From Ovis canadensis (lineage: Eukaryota > Chordata > Mammalia > Artiodactyla > Bovidae), in NCBI RefSeq assembly GCF_042477335.2, contig NC_091245.1:80762501-80826500 (forward strand): 64,000 nucleotides of DNA. The letters are read 5' to 3'. Both the position numbers and the translations under genes were made by a program. A model generated the notes under the pieces. That model ran no database searches and was not told the origin of the DNA. It saw nothing but the letters and a program-made list of their open reading frames with translations. This document shows positions 61,471 to 64,000 of the stretch, piece by piece. How positions within the stretch are numbered: the stretch's first letter is position 1; every line of letters starts with the position of its first letter.

Positions 61471-63976
61471 TTTGTGAACGTATTAGAGAACCAAATTCAG
61501 AGGCTTGTCTAGACTAACTGAATCTGAAATTCTGGAGTTAGAGACCAGCAATCTGTTTCATAGGTTTATTATTCATTAAAGTTTGAGAAAAATGATTCTG
61601 TGGCATTAGGTTCCAAATCTGTTAAATCAATATGAAAATCAGAATAGCATAAAGAATGTCATTTATGTTAAAATAAAAACATTACTTATTTAGTTGTAGT
61701 AATTCAATAAGTTTAAGATTAATTAAGTATATTTGCATCAACTATTTTCTGATCTCATCAGAAAGGCCTGGTAAATTATTGGTTAGGAAATTAATGTTGC
61801 CTAATAGCACAATTTAAAGGAATAATTTAAATGAATAATGAAAATAATGAAATAATTTCTTGAGGTCATGTGACCATCAGGATAGATGCCAAACATTCTA
61901 TATGTTAGCACAAAGTGACATATAAATGCACGAAAAAGTAGTTATAAGAAATATGTAATTTCATGAAAGGACCATACACCTGAACCAGTAGCCTGAACCC
62001 ATTTAAAAATATTGTTTAAAATTGACATATGTCAGTAAAAAGTAAATATATTCTTTAGATTGAAATACAAAAGCTATTTGAATAGGCCAGATGTTTTTCT
62101 TTCTTTCTTCTTATTTTACAGTTAAGCTTTCTCTGGTAGACAGTAAACACAGAAATTTTGCTGTAAGTGGGAAAACTAACAGGGATGTCACTGCATGAAC
62201 ACTGATATTCCAATCATGGCTTCATTCAGCATCTCAGGTCTACCACTCATTAGTCGAGTATTCCTGAGTCCGTTCTTTCTTATCTTAGAGCTTTATTTAT
62301 AAATGTATTCTAATAACTGTTAGAGAATTGTGATAGAGAAAGAAAAAACAGGCCTATGAAAGCACTACATATAGTGAAATATATGGAAATATGAATTATT
62401 GTTGTTTGTTTCTAATATGCTCTAGATGGTTATCAATCAGCTTTCTCATGACAATCTAATAGTAAAAGCTATAAGGGCCAAAATAAAAGAAACACTACAG
62501 ATTCTAAATGCTTAGGGTAATGGGAAACATACTAGAAGTTATTTGTGTTTGTAATGCTTTCAAATCATTTCTATAAATATTTTTCATAAAAGTTATAGGA
62601 AATGAATGTTAATTCTTTTAAGCTAATAATATCATAAAATTGCAAACTATATCTAAGGAGGCATTTGCCAAGCAAAGTCAGTTTCTTGTTTTCATCAGCT
62701 GGAAATAGACATTGGCAAGTTATGATGTGATAGCAGTTATAAAAATCCTCTGAACCTGGAATATATCAAAAATATCAACTCTGCATATAAAAATGTTATT
62801 TCAGGTACAGATATTTTCTATTTCCTCTTTAGAATTTTGTAGATTGAAAAACCCTATGAAATACATAATTCATAAGTAATAAAGTGAAAAGGAAAACAGG
62901 GATGATACATTCTTAGGTGTCTAGAATATACAATCAAATATTTTCCCTTGCTGTATCATGCTGTACACAATATTTGCTTTACTATGCATCTCAAAATTCT
63001 AGTGCATTAAAATTTAAAGAAAATTCATATCCTATTCTTTATTTAGAAAATAGTATTGTAAAATAACATTTAATTTGGTGAAAAGCAAATGTTTTGTGAT
63101 TTAAACCTGTTTATCATTATGGAATACTACACATCTCAAACCTGTTTACAGATAAGTTAAAAGTAGCATTTAAAAATTTAAAATATAATTCAGTAACCCA
63201 TCCTACCATTTATTCAGCAATTATGGCTTAAAAAATAATGTTATCAGATATTTTACTTATCACCATGAAAAAGAATTAATGTATGATAAGGTAAACTTGT
63301 AAAAATACTAAACAAATTTTCACGTACACTGGAACAAATAGTTCTTAAAATAAAAGATTATGAAACAAAATAAATATTTAAAACTAAAACAGATACTAAT
63401 TATGCCTTAAAAAAGTAAAATAAAAATTAATATAAAAGTATTAAATCATGTTTGACTATGCAGCAGAGAGGAGAATATAGCAATTATTACTGTTCTCTAA
63501 AGCACTCAATTTTATTACCATTTGATTTTGTCTATTTTCTGAAAAACAAAACAAAACAAAAACAACACAATAAAAAAGTTCAACTTCAAAAACTCTCAAA
63601 TAAATTTCTTTATACAATCTCATCATTGTCTTTAGCTTTCTTTTGGCTTTCACACATACTGTTTATCTACTTTCAGTTCCATATGATGGTTCTGGATATT
63701 TAACTGTATATAAAAATGATGCATATGTAGAAGCTTAAATTTTGCCATGAGAAATATCTAATTTTGAAGTAATAAGCAAACATTGTACCATATATAAACT
63801 CTAGTAGAGCTGATCATATAGAATGGTGAGATACCAGCTATCATTTTATGAATTTTAAAATGTTTGTTCTTTCTTATATCAGAGCTTTATTTATAAATAT
63901 ATTATAATAATAACTGTGTTAGAGATTGGGATATTAAAGAAAAATTAGGCCTATGAAAGAACTACATATAGTGAGG
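61471..63976. other. COL11A1 intron (57), AT-rich, no exon or repeat named
   Basis: 2.5 kb with no Gly-X-Y exon on the minus strand. A duplicated phrase is present: AGAGCTTTATTTATAAAT occurs at 62287 and again at 63882, each followed by related text up to CACTACATATAGTGA or AACTACATATAGTGA, which indicates a diverged internal repeat pair. Confidence 0.55.
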
Positions 63977-64000
63977 TGTTAGTTACTGTTGAGTCTGACT
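63977..64000 (-). repeat. start of a reversed Bov-tA SINE, cut by the window edge
   Basis: GTTAGTTACTGTTGAGTCTG has the shape of the reversed SINE 3' end. Too short to be certain. Confidence 0.45.

Noticed and set aside
59185..64000. possible further COL11A1 exons
   Set aside because: No minus-strand Gly-X-Y stretch with AG/GT borders was found; some glycine-rich short text belongs to SINEs.

Overview
The window is mammalian, from a ruminant and most likely cattle or a close bovid relative. It is dense in BovB (RTE-type) retrotransposons and in the Bov-tA and Bov-A2 SINEs that share the BovB 3' end. It also carries artiodactyl CHR SINEs, ruminant L1 3' ends and one bovine-type endogenous retroviral LTR. 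Nothing suggests bacterial or free viral sequence.

One protein-coding gene is supported: the 3' end of COL11A1 (collagen alpha-1(XI) chain), on the minus strand between 44674 and 59184. Ten coding exons were placed by reading splice acceptors and donors. Five short collagen-helix exons (54, 108, 54, 36 and 54 bp, all multiples of 9) are followed by five exons encoding the end of the helix and the C-propeptide (250, 113, 69, 234 and 147 bp including the stop). Every junction has AG/GT borders and a matching reading phase, giving 372 uninterrupted residues. The 3' UTR continues to lower coordinates, probably to about 43.3 kb. Earlier exons lie beyond 64000.

From 1 to about 43 kb the window is intergenic sequence downstream of COL11A1. 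It is a layered record of transposition: ancient L1, MLT1-like and MLT2-like LTR remnants, cut by BovB copies, then by SINEs and a 5'-truncated L1. Target-site duplications (TSDs) can be read for many insertions, which gives a relative order. The main nests are a nearly full-length BovB inside an ancient L1 (15.3-19.7 kb), an MLT1-like LTR split by BovB (26.4-27.6 kb), a BovB split by L1 with a perfect 15-bp duplication (32.6-35.4 kb), and a bovine LTR holding a head-to-head SINE pair flanked by one 10-bp duplication (35.7-36.8 kb).

From 44.8 to 64 kb the COL11A1 introns carry their own BovB, Bov-tA and Bov-A2 copies, a (AGC)13 microsatellite and an MLT1-like LTR. No RNA gene, CRISPR array, operon or previously undescribed functional system is visible. 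The unusual features are structural: nested insertions, an inverted SINE dimer, and a chimeric ORF formed when L1 inserted into antisense BovB.
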